A stretch of 64,000 nucleotides of DNA, taken from CAWCKS01 sp963763485 (GTDB taxonomy: Bacteria; Pseudomonadota; Alphaproteobacteria; Rhizobiales; Xanthobacteraceae). This document shows, one piece after another, positions 7,617 through 17,046 of this stretch. Made by a program: the position numbers and the translations under genes. The stretch is from assembly GCA_963763485.1 (NCBI GenBank), contig CAVXOW010000005.1:806001-870000 (forward strand), written 5' to 3'. Every line of letters begins with the position of its first letter. Positions within the stretch are counted from its first letter, which is position 1. The notes under the pieces are model-generated. The model was given only the letters and a program-made list of their open reading frames with translations, had not been told where the DNA came from and did no database searches.

Positions 7617-8435
7617 ATGTTCCTGGGTGCTGACTCCTCGAATGTGTTCGACCGCATTCTCGACACCGCGGCCGACAATCTGCGGGTCGCGAAAATCCTG
7701 ACCCAGCTCGGGCTCGATCCGAACAACGTCACCTATGACGCCATCTTCAATCGCCTGTTCGAGATCGTGCTGGCCAACATCAACCTGGCCAACCTGTGCG
7801 CACTGATCGGGGCGATCTTCCTGGTCGCGACCCTGCTGACCCGGACCATGGTGCCGCTGCGTATCGCCAACATGATCGGCAACGTGTTCTTTGCCGCGTT
7901 CGGCGCGCTGGCCGGCGACGTCAGAACACTGCTTCTCTATCTCCTGATGGTGCCGATCAACGCGCTGCGTCTGCAGCAGATGCTGACGCTGGTGAAGAAG
8001 GCGCGGACCGCGGCGCAAGGCGACCTGTCGATGGAGTGGCTGAAGCCATTCATGACCGCGCGCAAGTTCAAGAAGGGCGACATCCTGTGCCGGAAGGGCG
8101 ACGAGGCGCACGAGATGTACCTGATCGTCACAGGGAAATTCCTGGTCAAGGAGATCGGCGTGGAGAACTTGCCCGGCAAACTGATGGGCGAGCTCGGCTT
8201 TCTGACCCCGAACAACCGGCGCACTGCGACCATGGAATGCACCGAGGACGGCCAGGTCCTCACCATCACATATGAAAAGCTGCTCGAGGTTTATTTCCAG
8301 AACCCGCAGTTCGGCTATTACTTCATGAGCCTGACCACCCAGCGTCTCTTGGAAAACATTGCGCGGCTGGAGGCCAACATTGCGCAGTACCAGAAGGCCG
8401 AGCAGGCGCGCGCCTCCGGCGAGCGGGTGGCGTGA
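7617..8435 (+). CDS. Membrane protein with C-terminal cyclic-nucleotide-binding-like domain
   Basis: A 272-residue protein. GAGGG at 7606-7610 is well spaced for the ATG at 7617; an ATG at 7614 is an alternative. Residues 1-55 are soluble and contain a helical repeat. Two or three transmembrane segments follow (LCALIGAIFLVATLL, then the NVFFAAFGALAG and LLLYLLMVPINAL region). From about residue 140 there is a jelly-roll domain of the cNMP-binding/Popeye type, with KFKKGDILCRKGDEAHEMYL and LMGELGFLTPNNRRTATMEC. The phosphate-binding cassette differs from canonical CRP, so nucleotide binding is uncertain. A C-terminal coiled-coil-like helix ends it. It may sense a cytosolic ligand at the membrane. 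Confidence 0.7.
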   Translation: MFLGADSSNVFDRILDTAADNLRVAKILTQLGLDPNNVTYDAIFNRLFEIVLANINLANLCALIGAIFLVATLLTRTMVPLRIANMIGNVFFAAFGALAGDVRTLLLYLLMVPINALRLQQMLTLVKKARTAAQGDLSMEWLKPFMTARKFKKGDILCRKGDEAHEMYLIVTGKFLVKEIGVENLPGKLMGELGFLTPNNRRTATMECTEDGQVLTITYEKLLEVYFQNPQFGYYFMSLTTQRLLENIARLEANIAQYQKAEQARASGERVA

Positions 8436-8465
8436 GTGGCGGATGCTCGGTTGCGCGACTTTTCC

Positions 8466-8530
8466 CCGTCATCCTGAGGTGCGAGCCTCGAAGGATGAGC
8501 GGCCCGGGCCGTCGCCCTTCGAGGGCCGGC
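8466..8530. repeat. REP-like palindromic intergenic element
   Basis: A dyad CATCCTGAGG ... CCTCGAAGGATG spans 8470-8497, followed by the 12-bp palindrome CGGCCCGGGCCG and a CCTTCGAGGG arm. This is the type of dispersed 'GTCATCCTGAGG...CCTCGAAGGATG' element common between genes in Bradyrhizobium and Rhodopseudomonas. It sits 30 bp after the cNMP-domain gene and could also stabilise or end its transcript. Only one clear copy is seen in this window. Confidence 0.7.
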
Positions 8531-9041
8531 GGACTGCTATGGAATATCGGAAATTCCTCAGGTCAATCGGTTGGCCGGGATGGCGGTTTCCGGTTGCCCT
8601 ATAGTTTCTCCAGCAGCTGCGCTTACAAAGGATACCGCCGTGCGCGACGATCACCGCCCACGGGCACGCTGGAATTACAGCGACCTGTAAAAGGATCATC
8701 AGCGCCACAAGCTTCGACGTAACGGCATTGATCCGGATCGTCAAACCGCGCCATACCGAACAGTCCAGAGGGTAGTATTTTTCTCGCCGACTTGCGCCAG
8801 ATCAATTCCATGCGGTCGAACTCGGGGTGATGCTGTGTTGGTAAGCGCGGTTTCCCCTAGCCGCACCTACCCGGCCCGATCCCGCATCACCCCCCAAGTG
8901 CCCCACGGCGGGGTCGGGCTCCCCAAACAATTCGCTCACCCACGATGAGGTCGCGGTGACCCGGCGGGGCGCGCTTCGCCGTTGTGAAGGTTCAAGTCTT
9001 GCTTGTTTGTTCTGCACTGGACATTTCATCGGAGCCACCGG
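8531..9041. other. Intergenic stretch without a supported gene
   Basis: About 510 bp. Short open frames exist on both strands, but their composition is Arg/Ser-rich and none has a good ribosome binding site. I see no further repeat or promoter-like pattern that I can name. Confidence 0.5.
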
Positions 9042-9368
9042 TCATCGCATCAAGCTGAATTCATCGGCATCAGCCTGCGCAATCGCCTTGGCTTCACTTT
9101 CGGTCTGCACGCCGCTCCTGATCAGGCGGATGTCGTCAATACCGACGTAGGACGGATCGTCGCTGTACTCGGGATCGTTGTGAACCAACGAGACGTAGCG
9201 CACCTCGTACCCCTCAAGCGGAGGCCAGAGCCTTCCGCTCTCTTTCTTCGTTCTGACGCCGACCAAAGGCTCGATGACGTAGGCACCCATCACAGTCCGC
9301 GCCTGCAGCCTGCGATATCCGACGCCCGCACTATAATCCGCGAGCCAGAGCAATGTCTGCTTGCCCAT
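9042..9368 (-). CDS. Hypothetical protein, 108 aa
   Basis: Starts MGKQTLLWLADYS with AGAGGAA ahead of the ATG; the frame extends upstream, but the extension is not protein-like. The centre has strand-like hydrophobic stretches (GAYVIEPLVGVRTK and YEVRYVSLVHND), an acidic segment NDPEYSDDPSYVGID and a C-terminal helix. It is probably cytosolic. I do not recognise a family. It stands alone between the gene-poor stretch and the AraC-type regulator. Confidence 0.6.
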   Translation of the reverse strand: MGKQTLLWLADYSAGVGYRRLQARTVMGAYVIEPLVGVRTKKESGRLWPPLEGYEVRYVSLVHNDPEYSDDPSYVGIDDIRLIRSGVQTESEAKAIAQADADEFSLMR

Positions 9369-9547
9369 GTCGGCGTTCCTCTGCGTCGTGCGCCCCAGCC
9401 CGACCGCAACACAACGGCACCGTTGCAAACGACACGCCAGGCATGGTTGATCGAGGTCAACGCTGAACTCGATGGAAGTTGTGCCTTTGCCCCCTTGACC
9501 ACCGGCGACCTCTGGCGGTCGCGTCGCCCGCTTGATCGAATCTCGTT

Positions 9548-10624
9548 CTAGCTCGCGCGCGTTGCCAATGAAGACCGCCCGGCGCTCCCCCGCACCGCAT
9601 CTGCCTGCCGCCAGTTGCTCGCGCTCATGCCGAACTCGGTACGAAACCAGCGCGAGAACGTCGCGAGGCCGGAAAAACCCAGCAATTGCGCGGTTTCGGT
9701 CAGCGACCTGCGCTCGGCCTTGATGTGGCGCTGGGCGAGCTCGATCCGCGCCTCGTTGAGGATCGACGAGAAGGTCTCGCCGCGCGCCGCAAGTCGGCGA
9801 TGGACGGTCTTGCGATCGACGCCCAGGCGCTGGGCGACCACGTCACTGCTGCAGCGTCCCGACGGCAATAGCGCGAACACGAGCTGGCGAACCGTCGCAT
9901 CGGTTGGGATGACCGGCTGCGCCATCACCTCGTCGACGTAGTGGCGGATGTAGCGCGTCATCGCCGCGTCCGCAGTGCGGATCGGCGCCGTCAGATCGCC
10001 GGTGCGCAGGACGAAGCCGTCGAAGCCGCTGTCGAACAGCGTGCGCGTCTTGAAGAAGCTGTCGTGGATCGTGCGGCGCTGCGGGGCCGGGTGTGCAAAG
10101 CAGACATTTTCGGGCTCCCACGCGCGGCCTGCCAGCACGCTCAAGGTTCGAAACACCGTGCCGACGATCAACTCGGTCGACTGCCGCGTTCGTCCTTGCG
10201 TGTTCGACAGGTACCGGATGCGCAGCACCGCAATCTTGTCGCGTTCGTCGAGATGAAACGACAGCGTCTCGCTGTGCAGGCGGAAATACTGTTCGGCGGC
10301 CTTGATGGCGTGGCCGACGGTCGGCTCTTCGCGCACGATCAGGCCGATTGCGCCGAGCTGCGCGAGGTTGCGCGTCGTTGCGAGCCGCAGGCCGAAGTCC
10401 TCGATGCCGGCCGCTTCGGCCGAACGCTCAAGCAACTCACTGGCAGCAGCGGCGGGAATCAAAGCGTCGGGATCGGTCCAGTTGAACCGATGCAGACCGG
10501 CGCTGCGGATCAGCGCCCGCGCATCGAGCGCGAGCGAGCGCGCCAGCTCGTCGTAACCGGTCAGTATCGCTGCACGGGTGAGAATGCCGGTGCGGTTTTG
10601 GCTCTTGGTATCGATGACGGCCAT
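9548..10624 (-). CDS. AraC-family transcriptional regulator with AraC-type arabinose-binding N-domain
   Basis: A 358-residue protein from ATG 10624; an upstream extension is rejected as non-coding. Residues 1-210 resemble the Arabinose_bd domain found in OruR/ArgR-like AraC regulators (SAEAAGIEDFGLRLATTRNL). The C-terminal 100 residues hold two helix-turn-helix units, the first around VVAQRLGVDRKTVHRRLAARG and the second around ETAQLLGFSGLATFSRWFR. It is divergent from the CYP153-type P450 and probably regulates it in response to a hydrophobic substrate, as is common for alkane or fatty-acid oxidation loci. That link is inferred from position only. Confidence 0.85.
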   Translation of the reverse strand: MAVIDTKSQNRTGILTRAAILTGYDELARSLALDARALIRSAGLHRFNWTDPDALIPAAAASELLERSAEAAGIEDFGLRLATTRNLAQLGAIGLIVREEPTVGHAIKAAEQYFRLHSETLSFHLDERDKIAVLRIRYLSNTQGRTRQSTELIVGTVFRTLSVLAGRAWEPENVCFAHPAPQRRTIHDSFFKTRTLFDSGFDGFVLRTGDLTAPIRTADAAMTRYIRHYVDEVMAQPVIPTDATVRQLVFALLPSGRCSSDVVAQRLGVDRKTVHRRLAARGETFSSILNEARIELAQRHIKAERRSLTETAQLLGFSGLATFSRWFRTEFGMSASNWRQADAVRGSAGRSSLATRAS

Positions 10625-10831
10625 GGTGTCGCAGGGAACTCGATGCCCCAGATTGCAAAGTTTAAGCCCCAAAATGCAAAGCAGGCAAGCGCCAACAGGT
10701 TATTTCGGGAACATCGGGGCGCGATGCGGCCTCACTACCCATTTCAAGAAGAGCGGCGACCTACGCCGTCCGATCGGCAACCGCCTGAGCGCGCCTGATG
10801 AATGCGCGCGCGGAGCAAGGGAGAAAATCCG

Positions 10832-12091
10832 ATGCACGGCACCAAGCAGCCTTTGGAAGAAGCTCGCGAGCGCGCTTATGCGACGCCGCTGAAAGAACTG
10901 GACCCGGCCAATCCCGAGCTGTTCCGCAATGATGCGTTCTGGCCGTATTTCGACCGGCTGCGCCAGGAAGATCCCGTGCATTACACCGAGAGCCCGATCT
11001 TCGGGCCGTACTGGTCGATCACCAAGTACAACGACATCATGGAGGTCGAGACCAATCCGACCGTGTTCTCGTCCGACTCCAAGCTGGGCGGCATCACCAT
11101 TCGCGACGCGCCGCCGGAGCTGCGGCGGCCGATGTTCATCGCGATGGATGAGCCGCGAGCACTACGCGCAGCGCAGGACGGTGGCGCCGATGTTCACGCC
11201 GATCAATCTCGACCAGCTTGCGATCAACATCCGCCAGCGCTCGGTGTCCTGCCTCGACAGCCTGCCGCGCAACGAGGTGTTCGACTGGGTCGACAAGGTC
11301 TCGATCGAGCTGACCACGCAAATGCTGGCCGTGCTGTTCGACTTCCCCTGGGAAGACCGGCGCAAGCTGACCCGCTGGTCTGACGTTGCGACCACGGTGC
11401 CCGGCCCGGAGGGCGTGGTGCCGACCGAAGAAGCTCGCCAGGCGGAGCTGATCGAGTGCGCGCAGTACTTCAAGAAGCTGTGGGACGAGCGCATCAAGCA
11501 GCCGCCGCAAAGCCGACCTGCTGTCGATGATGGCGCACGACGAAGCGACGAAGGACATGGATTTCTCCACCTTCCTCGGCAACCTGATCCTGCTGATCGT
11601 CGGCGGCAACGACACCACGCGCAACACCATGTCGGGCTCGATCTACGCGCTCAGCAAAAATCCTGACCAGTTCAGGAAGCTTGAGTGACAATCCGGCGCT
11701 GCTCGACAGCTTCGTGCCGGAGGTGATCCGCTGGCAGACGCCGCTCGCCCACATGCGCCGCACCGCGCTGTCCGACATCGAGTTCAAGGGCAAGCAGATC
11801 AGGAAGGGCGACAAGGTCGTGATGTGGTACGTCTCGGGCAACCGCGACGAGGAGGTGATCGAGAAGCCCTACGACTTCATCATCGATCGCGCCCGCCCGC
11901 GCACCCACCTGTCGTTCGGCTTCGGCATTCATCGCTGCGTTGGCATGCGCCTCGCCGAGTTGCAGCTGAAAATCATCTGGGAAGAGATTCTCAAGCGCTT
12001 CGACAAGATCGAGGTGGTCGAGGAGCCGCGTCGGGTGTTCTCGAGTTTCGTGAAGGGCTACGAACACCTTCCGGTGCGCATCGCGGCCTAA
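10832..12091 (+). pseudogene. CYP153-type cytochrome P450 (alkane terminal hydroxylase-like), disrupted by three +1 frameshifts
   Basis: Reading across three single-base insertions restores one continuous P450 of about 418 residues. The shifts are near 11156 (MDEP|EHYAQRRTVAPMF), near 11508 (KQPP|KADLLSMMAHDEAT) and near 11686 (RKLE|DNPALLDSFVPE). Retained elements include the I-helix GGNDTTRN, the K-helix-like EVIRWQTPLAHMRRTA, and the haem loop FGFGIHRCVGMRLAE. These match CYP153 alkane and fatty-acid omega-hydroxylases, which need a ferredoxin and reductase that are not adjacent. AGGGAG precedes the ATG. The three insertions sum to +3, so the final segment returns to the starting frame. 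If they are sequence errors the gene is intact; if real, it is inactive. Confidence 0.8.
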
Positions 12092-12125
12092 GCGATCGAA
12101 GCAAGCACCTTCTTAGCTGTCGATG

Positions 12126-12156
12126 AAACCCGGGCTTGCCCGGGTTTCGCATTTTT
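12126..12156 (+). terminator. Rho-independent terminator after the P450
   Basis: AAACCCGGG and CCCGGGTTT form a 9-bp stem around the tetraloop CTTG, followed after three bases by ATTTTT. It lies 34 bp after the P450 stop and reads rightward. Confidence 0.8.
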
Positions 12157-12506
12157 GATGCGTGGATTCCGGCTTTCGCTGGATCGGTGGGTTTAGATAC
12201 CCAGCGATGCGTGCACCTCACGCAGCTGTTCGTCGCAGCTTTGCCGATTCCCCGGTTGCGTTGGATTCGGAGTTCGCTGGGACTGCGTCAGATGACAATG
12301 TCTGAACGGCGCAGTCCGTGCGGCGTTCGAAGCGCAGAACCCAACGTTCGTTGCAGAGCGATGGGGCTCCTCGTCAGCGGCACGGCTGTTTCTGCTGCAA
12401 CGCGACCAGCAGGGCTGCATTCCCCAATTAGTTGTGGCCGCCGCCACCGCTTGGCCTTTAAATGGAACCAGCGAATCAGGGCGCGCATTCGCGCAAGGGC
12501 TGAACT
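12157..12506. other. Intergenic stretch without a supported gene
   Basis: About 350 bp between the terminator and the beta-hydroxylase gene. Fragments such as GTGGATTCCGGCTTTCGCTGGAT resemble degenerate pieces of dispersed rhizobial repeats, but no intact dyad is visible. No coding frame is convincing. The promoter of the downstream gene should lie here. Confidence 0.45.
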
Positions 12507-13427
12507 GTGGCCGAGCCAGCAGAGGTCGTCCCGCACGAGTCCGGCATCGAGCCGCCCGCGGCAGATATTGCGTCGTCGGTCGATCTCGTCGCATCCAACG
12601 AAAATACCGCTGAAGCAGGCTTCATCGCCCGCACGGTGATGGCCGCGCTCGGCTGGATCGCGCGCAAGAACCTTGCCTATTCGGCGTGCGGCCGTGGCGA
12701 GTTCTTCGCGACCGACGCCTTTCCATTCGTTGCGGTCCTCGAGCACAACTGGACTTTGATCCGCGGCGAGGTCGCCCGCCTGATGATGCGCAAGGATCTT
12801 GCGGCATTTCAGGAGGCGAATGCCGATCCACTGACGGTCGCGCAGGACCGCGGTTGGCGGACCGCGCCGCTGCTCACCTATGGTTTCCGTTCCGAGGCGC
12901 TGATCGAGCAGTGCCCGGAGACCTGGCGGTTGTTGCAGGGCGTGCCGGGGCTGGTCGGCGCGATGTTCTCGGTGCTCGAGCCTGGCCGGTTTCTGCCGCC
13001 GCATCGTGGGCCCTATAACGGGCTGCTGCGGCTGCATCTCGGCCTGATCGTGCCTGATGAGTCGGAGAAGGTCGGCATTCGCGTCGTCGACAAGATCACG
13101 CCGTGGGAAGAAGGCCGCGCGCTGATCTTCGACGATACGCTGGAGCACGAGGGCTGGAACGATGCCGATCAGACCCGTGTTGTGCTGCTCGTGGACTTCG
13201 CGCGTCCGTTGCGCGCGCCGGCGCGGCTGCTGAACTGGCTGGTGCTGCACAACTCCATCTTCCGCCCGTTCATTCGTGAAGGCCTTCATCGCGCGCGCTG
13301 GTGGGAGCGCCGGCTTTATCGCGAGGCGCAGGCGATGCGGCGGCTTCCGCCTGAAGTCGCCGCTGGCGCCGAGACGGATGCGGGCTCTGCCGCGATTGTC
13401 GAGGCGTCACGACGGCTTGAGAGCTAG
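12507..13427 (+). CDS. Aspartyl/asparaginyl beta-hydroxylase family 2-oxoglutarate/Fe(II) dioxygenase
   Basis: A 306-residue protein from GTG 12507. The first 40 residues are a variable acidic leader. The catalytic domain contains His166 in PPHRGPYNG, His214 in DDTLEHEGWN and Arg224 in DQTRVVLLVDF. This is the Fe(II) and 2-oxoglutarate ligand pattern of the AspH family (His...His plus an Arg for the cosubstrate). Family members hydroxylate Asp/Asn residues or, as LpxO, the secondary acyl chain of lipid A. The C-terminal amphipathic stretch could associate with membrane, making LpxO-like activity plausible but unproven. It is transcribed alone and converges with flbD. Confidence 0.85.
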   Translation: MAEPAEVVPHESGIEPPAADIASSVDLVASNENTAEAGFIARTVMAALGWIARKNLAYSACGRGEFFATDAFPFVAVLEHNWTLIRGEVARLMMRKDLAAFQEANADPLTVAQDRGWRTAPLLTYGFRSEALIEQCPETWRLLQGVPGLVGAMFSVLEPGRFLPPHRGPYNGLLRLHLGLIVPDESEKVGIRVVDKITPWEEGRALIFDDTLEHEGWNDADQTRVVLLVDFARPLRAPARLLNWLVLHNSIFRPFIREGLHRARWWERRLYREAQAMRRLPPEVAAGAETDAGSAAIVEASRRLES

Positions 13428-13534
13428 AGTATTATAATACCTTCAACTAAGCTTAATCCTGCGACCCTCCCAAACTCGCGCGAAATTTAGAAAATCCGTC
13501 GTTTTTTAAGGCGGTTAGAGCGCACCGCTGGTCG

Positions 13535-14905
13535 TCACGCCACCCCGCGCAATTCGCCCTGGCCGGGCGGCGGGATCGGCACCCCGCCATCGGCATATTC
13601 GTTGAGCTTGTTGCGCAGCGTGCGGATTGAAATGCCGAGGATGTTGGCCGCATGCGTGCGGTTGCCGAGGCAATGCTTCAGCGTCTCGAGAATGAGATCG
13701 CGTTCGACATCGGCGACGGTGCGACCGACCAGCGCGCGCGTGACTTGTTCGGCTGCAAGCGTCGCATGCGCGACTGCGGGGGGCGTCTTGTTGAGGTCGA
13801 GGCGGTCGCCATCGGGCGAGACGATCGCCTCTGCGCCGATCTCGTCGCCACTCGACATCAGCACCGCGCGATGGAGGGTGTTCTCGAGCTCGCGCACATT
13901 GCCTTGCCAGCGATTGGTCGTGAGCATGCGCCGCGCGTCAGCCGATAGCGGACGGACCGGTACGCCGTTAGCCTCGGCATATTTCTTGGCGAAATGCTGT
14001 GCGAGCTCGATGATATCGGCGGGGCGCTCGCGCAGGGCCGGAATTTTCAGGTTGACTACGTTGAGGCGGAACAACAAGTCCTCGCGGAAGATGCCTTCGC
14101 GCACGGCTTCGCTCAAGTTGCGGTTCGAGGTGGCGATGATGCGGATATCGACCGGCACCGGCCGCGTGCCGCCGACGCGGTCGATCACGCGCTCCTGGAT
14201 CGCGCGCAGCAGCTTTGACTGCAGGCGCACGTCCATCTCGGAAATCTCGTCGAGCAGCAGCGTGCCACCGGTCGCCTCCTCGAATTTCCCGATGCGGCGC
14301 GCAATCGCGCCTGTGAACGCGCCCTTCTCGTGGCCGAACAATTCCAATTCCAGCAGGCTTTCCGGGATCGCCGCGCAGTTCACCGAGATGAACGGTCGCT
14401 TGGCGCGGTTCGACCGGGTGTGCACATAGCGCGCCAGCACCTCCTTGCCGGTGCCGGATTCGCCGGTGATCAGCACCGAGGCATCGGAACCTGCGATCTG
14501 CTGCGCGAGCTTGATCACTTTCGCCATCGCGTCGTCGCGGTAGATCAGGTCACGCGCATCGTTGGCGACTGCGGCCAGCACTGCCGCGATCAATTCGGGA
14601 TCTGGCGGCAGCGGGATATATTCCTTGGCGCCGGCGTGGATCGCCGCCACCGCTGCGCGCGCGTCGTTGGTGATGCCGCAAGCCACGATCGGCACGTGGA
14701 TGTGCTCGACCTCGAGCCGCATCACGAGGTCGCGGATGTCGAGATCGACATCGACCAGCAGGAGATCGGCGCCCTTGCCGCCGCGCAGTACGCGCAGGGC
14801 CTGTTCGGTGTTCTCGGCGTGAGTCACCGTCGCGCCATTTTCCATCGCGATCTTGGTGGCGGTGGTCAGCTGGCCCTTCAGGCTGCCGACGATGAGAAGC
14901 CGCAT
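13535..14905 (-). CDS. flbD: FlbD-type sigma-54-dependent flagellar transcription activator
   Basis: A 456-residue enhancer-binding protein. Residues 1-115 form a receiver-like domain (DLLLVDVDLDIRDL) with a degenerate acidic pocket, as in Caulobacter FlbD, which is regulated without a dedicated kinase. The AAA+ domain has Walker A GESGTGKE (148-155) and the sigma-54 contact GAFTGA (195-200), then GGTLLLDEISEMD. A Fis-type helix-turn-helix ends it (THAANILGISIRTLRNKLNEY). It is the last gene of the fliF operon, as in Caulobacter. It is expected to activate class III/IV flagellar genes. Confidence 0.92.
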   Translation of the reverse strand: MRLLIVGSLKGQLTTATKIAMENGATVTHAENTEQALRVLRGGKGADLLLVDVDLDIRDLVMRLEVEHIHVPIVACGITNDARAAVAAIHAGAKEYIPLPPDPELIAAVLAAVANDARDLIYRDDAMAKVIKLAQQIAGSDASVLITGESGTGKEVLARYVHTRSNRAKRPFISVNCAAIPESLLELELFGHEKGAFTGAIARRIGKFEEATGGTLLLDEISEMDVRLQSKLLRAIQERVIDRVGGTRPVPVDIRIIATSNRNLSEAVREGIFREDLLFRLNVVNLKIPALRERPADIIELAQHFAKKYAEANGVPVRPLSADARRMLTTNRWQGNVRELENTLHRAVLMSSGDEIGAEAIVSPDGDRLDLNKTPPAVAHATLAAEQVTRALVGRTVADVERDLILETLKHCLGNRTHAANILGISIRTLRNKLNEYADGGVPIPPPGQGELRGVA

Positions 14906-14975
14906 GGTTTGCTCCTGTCAGTTGATCCGTCTTCTGGTTCGGACCGTCGTGGTCTCGTTAGCCGAAAGCGAAGCC

Positions 14976-15335
14976 CTAGCTTCGCTCGGCGGCGATAATT
15001 TCGGTCATGGTGACGCCTAGCTTGTCCTCAACCAGCACGACTTCGCCGCGGGCGACGAGCCGGTTGTTGATGTAGATGTCGATCGCTTCGCCGACACGGC
15101 GGTCGAGCTCGAGCACGGTGCCGGGACCCAGTCGCAACAGCTCACCGACCTGCATTCGCGAACGGCCGAGCACGGCCGAAACCTGCACTGGAACGTCGAA
15201 CACCGCCTCGAGATCGGCGGCCACGCGCGACGGCTGATCGTCGGGACTATAGGCCTCGAGGTCCTCCGCGGGCGTCGGCGCGACGTTGTCGAGGTTCGGC
15301 AGCGGGACTTGTCCTTGTCCGTCCGTGTCGCTCAT
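14976..15335 (-). CDS. fliN: Flagellar motor switch protein FliN
   Basis: A 119-residue protein starting MSDTDGQGQV. A flexible acidic N-terminal leader of about 40 residues precedes the SpoA-type domain (VPVQVSAVLGRSRMQVGELL, LGPGTVLELDRRVGEAIDIY, then VARGEVVLVEDKLGVTMTEI). FliN forms the C-ring with FliG and FliM and docks the export ATPase complex through FliH. Its ATG overlaps the fliH stop by four bases, which implies translational coupling. FliM is not in the window. Confidence 0.92.
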   Translation of the reverse strand: MSDTDGQGQVPLPNLDNVAPTPAEDLEAYSPDDQPSRVAADLEAVFDVPVQVSAVLGRSRMQVGELLRLGPGTVLELDRRVGEAIDIYINNRLVARGEVVLVEDKLGVTMTEIIAAERS

Positions 15336-15961
15336 TTCGCAGTCTCCGTGACGCGGCGCGAGGCCATGTATTGATCGACCAGCTCGGCAATCTTTGCTTC
15401 GGTCGCGGCGCGGTCGAGCACGATACCGCCGTCGGCCCATTCGATCCGGCAATCGCCATGCGCGATTTCGGGTTCAGCGAGGATCACCAGGCGACCCTCG
15501 AAGCCGTAGCGCTGGGCGATCTGCTCGACGCTCGCCTTGGTGTTTTCGTAAAGGGTGTCGTTGACCCGCACGACGAGATGCGGTGTCGACACCAGGTGCT
15601 GCATGCAGTCGGCGACCAGCGCCATCGCCTCGGCGACCGGTTCCCGGCCCATCAGCGTGGCGCAGAGCTTGCGCGCAACCGCGATCGCGACCTCGACCGC
15701 CTCCGACTCCATGCGCGCTTCGACATCGTTGAATCGACCTGCAACATTCCCCATTGCCGCCACGATCTGCTCCATCGCCACGGCGCTGCGGCGCGCACTT
15801 TCGGCGTTGGCCTGTGCCAGGCCCGCTGCGACGCCATTGCGATGCCCGCGCGCTTCGGCCTCCGCGATCTTGCGCGCGATGTCTGCCGCCGTCGCGGCGT
15901 CGCCCCGCGACGACGGGTTGGAGAAGTCGAGGTCGAAAAGGTATTTGGCCGGCTCGCCCAT
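15332..15961 (-). CDS. fliH: Flagellar assembly protein FliH (FlbE-like)
   Basis: A 209-residue protein starting MGEPAKYLFDLDF. After a short leader it has a long helical, Ala/Glu-rich coiled-coil segment (residues 25-95) with small-residue spacing typical of FliH. A C-terminal alpha/beta domain ends DCRIEWADGGIVLDR. FliH regulates the export ATPase FliI and tethers it to FliN. The position between fliG and fliN matches Caulobacter flbE. It begins one base after the fliG stop and overlaps fliN. Confidence 0.85.
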   Translation of the reverse strand: MGEPAKYLFDLDFSNPSSRGDAATAADIARKIAEAEARGHRNGVAAGLAQANAESARRSAVAMEQIVAAMGNVAGRFNDVEARMESEAVEVAIAVARKLCATLMGREPVAEAMALVADCMQHLVSTPHLVVRVNDTLYENTKASVEQIAQRYGFEGRLVILAEPEIAHGDCRIEWADGGIVLDRAATEAKIAELVDQYMASRRVTETAK

Positions 15962-15962
15962 C

Positions 15963-17030
15963 TCAGTACACCAACTCGTCGTCTGCGCGGTTCTTCGCCA
16001 GCATGATCTCGCCCTTGGCGGCGAGGTCCTTGGCGAGATTGACCAGCAGCGCCTGCGCCTCGTCGACATCGCGCAGCCGCACCGGCCCCAGCGCCTGCAT
16101 GTCGTCGGTCAGCATCTTGGCGGCGCGGCTCGACATGTTGCTCATGAAGAACGCCTTGACCTCCTCGTTCGCGCCCTTCAGCGCGACGCCGAGCTTTTCC
16201 TTGTCGACGTGACGCATCAGGGTCTGCGCCGACGCGGTGTCGAGCTTGATCAAGTCGTCGAAGGTGAACATCAGTGACTTGATGCGCTCGGCGGATTCGC
16301 GGTTTTCCTCTTCCAGCGCGGTGATGAACCGGGTTTCGGTCTGTCGATCAAAACTGTTGAAGATTTCCGCCATCACCTCGTGGGCGTCGCGGCGGCGGGT
16401 TTGCGACAGGTTCGACATGAATTCGAGCCGCAGTGTCTGTTCAACACGCTCGATCACTTCCTTCTGCACCGCTTCCATCTTGAGCATGCGGTTGACGACG
16501 TCGAACGCCATATCGTCGGGCAGGATCGACAGCACGCGCGCGGCGTGCTCGGCGGTCAATTTCGACAGCACGACGGCGATGGTCTGCGGATATTCGTTCT
16601 TCAGGTAGTTGGCGAGCACCTCTTCCTGCACATTGGAGAGCTTTTCCCACATGTTGCGCCCCGCAGGTCCCCGGATTTCGTCCATGATGCCGTTGACTCG
16701 CTCCTTTGGCAGATACTGATGGAGCAGGCGTTCAGTCGCGTCGAAGTTGCCCATCAACGCGCCGGAGGCGGACATGCGCGAGACGAATTCGAGCAGCAGG
16801 TCCTCGACCACGTCGGTATCGACCGTGCCGAGCGACGACATGATGATGGAAATCTCGCGGATTTCATCGTCGTCGAGCAGCGGCCAGATCTTGCTTGCAT
16901 ATTGTTCGCCGAGCGCCAGCATCAGCACAGCAGCTCGCTTCGGCCCGTTCAGTTTGGTGACCTGGGCACGACCGGCCTGTCGCTGGGCGAGCGTGGCGAC
17001 GGTGGTGGCAATGTCTGACTGTTGATTCAT
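15963..17030 (-). CDS. fliG: Flagellar motor switch protein FliG
   Basis: A 355-residue protein with the three FliG armadillo-like domains. The N-terminal domain (about 25-115) binds FliF. The middle domain carries EYPQT (146-150), equivalent to the EHPQT motif that contacts FliM. The C-terminal domain has the charged torque helix region around MFTFDDLIKLD and LGVALKGANEEVKAFF. It lies 16 bp after fliF in the same operon. Confidence 0.93.
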   Translation of the reverse strand: MNQQSDIATTVATLAQRQAGRAQVTKLNGPKRAAVLMLALGEQYASKIWPLLDDDEIREISIIMSSLGTVDTDVVEDLLLEFVSRMSASGALMGNFDATERLLHQYLPKERVNGIMDEIRGPAGRNMWEKLSNVQEEVLANYLKNEYPQTIAVVLSKLTAEHAARVLSILPDDMAFDVVNRMLKMEAVQKEVIERVEQTLRLEFMSNLSQTRRRDAHEVMAEIFNSFDRQTETRFITALEEENRESAERIKSLMFTFDDLIKLDTASAQTLMRHVDKEKLGVALKGANEEVKAFFMSNMSSRAAKMLTDDMQALGPVRLRDVDEAQALLVNLAKDLAAKGEIMLAKNRADDELVY

Positions 17031-17046
17031 TGCGAAGCGCCCATCG

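Noticed and set aside
13429..13440. Palindrome GTATTATAATAC near the end of the beta-hydroxylase gene
   Set aside because: Short, A/T-rich and overlapping a 3' end between convergent genes, so an operator role is unlikely.
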